Positions 59,123-64,000 of a stretch of DNA of 64,000 nucleotides are shown piece by piece. The notes below the pieces were generated by a model that saw only the letters and a program-made list of their open reading frames with translations, was not told where the DNA came from and searched no databases. Position 1 is the first letter of the stretch, and every line of letters begins with the position of its first letter. Source of the DNA: Selaginella tamariscina (Eukaryota; Streptophyta; Lycopodiopsida; Selaginellales; Selaginellaceae). A program made the position numbers and the translations under genes. The DNA is taken from NCBI GenBank assembly GCA_003024785.1, contig PUQB01000661.1:64063-128062 (forward strand). Reading direction: 5' to 3'.

Positions 59123-62100
59123 ATATGTTCATAGAATATTTGTTCTTGCAAATAATCAAAGTGTTAGTATTAAAGATCGTATGATATAAATCTATATATA
59201 TATATATATATATAAGAGATATATATGTATGAATTATATATTATATAACATGTTTAAAAATGAAATTTCGGTCTTACCTTCTTTGTACTTGTTTCATTTA
59301 GTTCCTTATAATTTAAGTAGAAATATATATATATATATATATATATAAAACAAAAGAGAGAGACACACGTGGAGCCAAAATGAAACTCTATCACTAGATA
59401 CAATGGTGATCTTGCAATATTGATGCTACTTCTTTGCTTATCTGAGCTCATACTATACTAACCCTAACCCTTAATTGACGTTGAAGATCTAAAACTTTAT
59501 CTTTAAATTGAACGATGGATATTAACTAGAATAAAGAATTCTAAATCTAAGAAAAAACCTTATGACCTTATATGGTTTATTGAGCATGTCAATTTATCAT
59601 TATGTTTATCACATGTGTAATGGAGCTATAGTGTATGTACAGGGTGCAAGGAAATAAACGCGCGCGCACACACACACACACACACATGTATATATGTATA
59701 TGTGTGTGTATGTTATTGTGTATAAGATTATACACTTTAAAAAATATTGTATATATAATTCATTAAATGATAAAGATGCTTATATATATAATATTGCACC
59801 TCGTGACACACACACACACACACACACATATATATTATTATGTATGAAATTTTAGACTTTAAAACATATTCATGTGTTTTGTATATATACTTTGTTAAAG
59901 ATACATATATATTTGTTATTGTGTACAGGATTACACACTTAAAACATATTTATATATTATATATATATACTACTGCATATTATATATATCCTCATATACA
60001 CTCTCCCCATTCACCATGTATCCCATTAGAAATGTTATTCAAGATACCACATTTTGGAGAGGCAAACACTCTATATGCTTCTGGTGTGCACCTACACTTG
60101 GCATACATATCAACAAAAGCAGTTTTCACATATATCTTTATTATATATTAAATTTAATGCATATTATATATATTATATGGTACCTCGATTATATACATAT
60201 GCATCTACATACACATATAGCTATGTTTATCAATTGATACCTCACTTATAAAATCAATTGTGAAGCCTTGTAAATTTTGTTTAAAATTTATATCTCTAAT
60301 GACCATTAAAGCTTTATGATTACTCATTAATTATATTAATCATAAATATACAACTCAATTTTCAATTAAAACCATATTAAAAACCACATACAAAGTCAAT
60401 TATTTTTGTACTTTAACAATTTTTAAAGACATAGTGTACTATTTAAAGTAATATTTTAATGCTCAAATCATAATTTTAATTATATCTACTATACAAAACC
60501 ACACACATGGCTATTTCAACCATAATGCACTTTGTAAAAGTCCATATGAAATAATATGTATAAAAAATAAAATATAAATTTCAAAAACTAACCTATTCGG
60601 GTTGCTGTGAAAATAACAACAAGATGCATCTTGTTCTTATACTTTAACAATTAAATGTTAACTTACAGCATGTAATAATTTTATTTCATGTTTGAATATA
60701 GTTTTTAACATGTTTCTCACCCTAATGATTTGTATTTACTGTAGTAAATACAAAGGTTAATAATAATCTGGAATTAAACTTTACAATTCCAATATAAATA
60801 AATATGTAAATACTAAATGTCGTTCATATAAAGATTAATGTTTAATTGTGATCATCCTAAGGATTGTGAAGTTTAGTGTAACTAATTTGAGTTCAAATTG
60901 TTATAAAATTTCTTTCTTGCAATTTACATTCCCTACACAGTTTTAAATTCTTTCATAAATACAATTTCAACATTTGTTAAATTAAAAGTTATTTTATTTT
61001 ATCACTGATTTGTTTTCACTTGTTACAAGTTATTTAAAATTTATAATCTATGTACACTTACATGGCACCTATGTGACTTTTCCTATGGTAGCCAATTTTA
61101 CTTGATTAAATAGCTATTGAGCATAAATTTGATTAAAATAGTTTAATTCACTACCCAAAAATACAATTACTTATGAAAGCACAAGAATTTGTGAAGGCTT
61201 TATCACGCATACACACACTTATAAAGTTGTGTTTATAAGTTTGCAGATCCTACAAATTTATAAACTCAAATTTAATATACATATTGTACCTATGTATATC
61301 GTATATTAATTAGATTTTTTAATAATTAATTAATTCATTATAATATTATTTATTTATAATATTACATTTAAAAATAAATGCAACTTTATTTTTGCCACTT
61401 TACCCATGTACGGCTTCATGGAATAAAGAATAGGATGGTTAAATATGAAAATGGATTATAATTCTAATAAGTCTTAACATATTTATTTCAAATATATATA
61501 CATATATATGCTTTATAATATTAAAGTACCGAACTAATATTTATACTTAATAGTATATCACCATGTGTGGAATAAAGAATAAGGTGGTAAATTTCAAATT
61601 TTAAACACCAATTTGTAAAACCCTTTCACAAAGGTTTTGAGCAAGTTTAAGGAAGTATATTGAGAATATGGTGAGAAAAAGATGTGATTCAATGGTGCTC
61701 AAATAAGCCATGCCAATGGCACTCAAATAGGTGGATAGAATTAATGGCACTATAACTCGATGCCTCCAACACAACATATAACTCACAGCTTGGCAAACAG
61801 GGTGGTGTGCCACCACTAAATCACACTGCCCAAATCAATTCATAGTAATAGAATCTTTATATCACAGCCAATAATGGCTCATTGCTAGACTTAAATCACA
61901 ACTTCGACTCCCAAAACTCAAACTTGATAAAAATTAAGTTTAAGGGCTGATGAAAATAAATGCGGATGAGTTGGAGATCTCGCAGAGTAAGTGTCACTCG
62001 ATAAATCTGCCATTCGATTCTCTTTCTTTGTCTTTCCCTCTTTCTTAACCTTTTCATATTTCTTCACTTGAGCCACCTTCTCATGTTCTTATTATTTCTT

Positions 62101-62900
62101 TCTCATTTGCAGTATTTTCTTCTCTAGCACATCAATTGTTTGTGACTCTTATGATTCTCATTCTTAATCAAGTGTTGAGTTGAGTGCTTTATGTCTTTCT
62201 TATACTAATCTAAATATTAAACAAGTCAAGAATCTTGCTTTTATTTCGTTTGTATAATCTTTAATTATTTTTGATGTTGATGTTCCAAGGGTTGAGTCAC
62301 TTTTGCTAGAATTTTAGGTTGAGTGTATTTCCTCGGTTATGGGTGCCATTAAGAGTCTTTGCCTTACCGTTACTGTTAAGGAATTTTTTTATTTCCTTGA
62401 AAGGGCATGGACTTTTCTATTGATTTTCCCATCTTAAATGTTGAGATATATATTGAAGATGTTAACCAGTGTGAATCTTTGTGTGTGGCCAAAGTATTTT
62501 ATAATAGGATACCCTTATTATTCAGCCTTTATGTTCTTTAACACTTTCTTCCTTATTTTTTTATTTCCGCCTTAACAAATGTTGAAAATTTCTTTTCTAA
62601 TGCTTCTTTATCATATTTTTCTTTTCCACTTTTTTCCTTAATTTTCTCACTTTTTCCTTTGCCTAAATTTGGAGGGGGTACAGGGACGGATAAGAGTCTG
62701 ACCCCGATGATGGAGTAAGGACAAGTGGATACAATAATGGAGCAAAGACAAAAAATATGGATTGTGGAGTGAGGATGAGCATAGTGAATCCGAACAGAAC
62801 ATGCGACCCCATGTAATGAGGTTGAACAGATGCAATAGTGGAGTGAGGCCGAACATATAGGGAGAAATAAGGACAAGTGCAACGAGTCCGAATAGAGTTA
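59123..62900 (+). repeat. S2: segmental duplication, copy 2
   Basis: Direct-repeat partner of S1 (22370-26136). Short indels are frequent; CA tracts at 59665-59690 and 59805-59830 are longer than in S1. It ends at CGAGTCCGAATAGAG and joins CR upstream DNA directly. No gene recognised. Confidence 0.88.
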
Positions 62901-63263
62901 TTCACAAGATGAAAATACAATTGGTGTTTAACTAAATTACAATTTTACATAGTGGGGCTTGTGCATAAAACAATTTTTACTCTCAAATTTACCAGAATAT
63001 TTTTAGAATATTCTATTTTTAAGGTTACAGAATATTCTAGGCATACTACTGACACATTCTTATATAATACACTTACCATCATACATACTCCGTACTTCAT
63101 ACTCGTACACGTGGGTATAGAATATTCTTACCGTTGAAAGCCGTTGATTTTATTCCATTGACCGGCTTTGACTTTTGTAAGTTTGGGACTCATCAATCGT
63201 CGTCGTTGAAACTTGGATCTAAATCTTGGCCGTCAAAGCTGAAGTCCTAGGGTTTCCAAGGAT

Positions 63264-64000
63264 ATGGGTGTCGACTTGCGCTCTATGCTGGATGTGCAAC
63301 GAGAAATCGATGGGGTGCAACGAGAAATCGATGACGTGGAGTTTCAACTTTCGATCGCGAAAGATCCCGAAGAGAAAAAGTACCTGCGAGAGAAGGAGAA
63401 GCAGGTGCGAGATGAGAAGATGCAGCTGCGAGAGAAGGAGAAGCAGCTGCGAGATGAGAAGATGCAGCTGCTAGAGAAGGAGAAACAGCGGACTCTTGCC
63501 AAAGGTATGGTTCTGCTGTTGATGATTTGATTCTAGTAGGTCAGCGATTGATTGTTCTTTAAGGCTATGTGTTTCGTCTTGCCTTGAGCTTCTCATGACC
63601 CTGGATTTGGGCGAGTTTGTTCCTGTTTGTTTCGGTGGCCATGGCGTTGTTTTCCCTTCTGAGTAAATTGCAAAAGCTTTTCTTTTTCTCAAAGCCATCT
63701 CAGAGCTGGTGTTGTGTGCTCTGGATCTGTTATTGCTGGTCTTAGATCTTGTGGGTGTTGTTCTGTTTATTGATTTCGACTTTCTCTCGCTGACAAATCT
63801 GTGTTTGTTTTTGCAGCTTCTGCCCCTGCCCTTGCTCCTGGTTATGCTGGTAAGTGTTACTATTGTCCCTTGTCCGTTACTGTGGTCTTCTGGGTGTCGG
63901 TTCTGTGCAGGATCTGTTTGGATTTATTGTGTTTTCTTGTACTTCCAGGTATCTCTGAGGTGCCCCTGCGTGACGACGACTTCACTGTCAAGGATGGCTT
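63264..64000 (+). pseudogene. CR copy 3: 5' part of a Crinkler/RHS-like gene, running off the window
   Basis: Exon 1 (63264-63505) is open: MGVDLRSMLD, two VQREIDG-type heptads, then REKEKQ/RDEKMQ coiled coil ending TLAKG at GTATGG. The small exon (about 63817-63849) follows CAG and ends CTG before GTAAGT. The next exon begins after TTCCAG near 63948 with ISEVPLRDDDFTVKDG and continues past the edge. This is the only copy whose visible exons read without interruption, so it could be the live gene; its NTPase and PHD parts lie outside the window. Upstream DNA (62905-63263) matches the start of the other copies. Confidence 0.65.

Overview
The window looks like repeat-rich nuclear DNA of a green plant (streptophyte). 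The main clue is a minus-strand gene (about 38.3-46.9 kb) whose first exons encode an NT-C2 (EEIG1/EHBP1-type) domain. It is followed by many small coiled-coil exons and ends in an ERYLTMSLRFAQ / EELVMAVRSL motif typical of land-plant 'myosin heavy chain-related' proteins. AAACCCTA telo-box-like motifs upstream of a neighbouring small gene, GT-AG introns and abundant CA/CT/TA microsatellites fit this. Nothing fixes the species; a non-seed plant or charophyte is possible but not shown. There is no operon, tRNA, rRNA or CRISPR signal.

Left part (1-22.4 kb): a nest of fossil LTR retrotransposons. Element A (minus, 1-5493) is a chromodomain Ty3/Gypsy copy cut by the window edge at one end and truncated at the other. 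Next to it lies D1, a solo-LTR-like repeat (5518-22369) with TG...CA ends. Into D1 jumped element C (5821-21095, minus; an Athila/Tat-like Ty3/Gypsy element with 537/543-bp LTRs and target duplication GGTAC). Into the gag of C jumped element B (13773-19970, plus; a close relative of A with 548/570-bp LTRs and target duplication GCTTA). B carries a clear self-priming signature of the Tf1/sushi kind: a 12-nt complement between its primer-binding site and the predicted 5' end of its own RNA.

Middle and right part (22.4-64 kb): AT-rich host DNA shaped by segmental duplication. A 3.8-kb block S is present twice in direct orientation (22370-26136 and 59123-62900). A block of about 7-7.7 kb is present as an inverted pair (27331-34334 and 49512-57210). 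Each arm holds a copy of a Crinkler/RHS-like (CR) NTPase gene, a D solo-LTR-like insertion and fragments of the NT-C2 coiled-coil gene. Counting a 5' fragment at 26.6 kb and a copy running off the right edge at 63.3 kb, there are four CR loci. The CR protein combines an N-terminal heptad coiled coil, a P-loop NTPase, a restriction-endonuclease-like region, an 11-residue tandem repeat and a C-terminal PHD finger. The unit numbers of the heptad and 11-residue repeats differ between copies.

The space between the inverted arms holds the NT-C2 gene, a small secreted proline-rich (SPPEYK) gene on the opposite strand inside one of its introns, and a 43-residue single-helix membrane protein gene. It also holds exon debris, some of which preserves a coiled-coil exon that I cannot find in the main gene. 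Many introns begin inside GT microsatellites. Several host reading frames change phase within exons, so decay or assembly indels must be considered.
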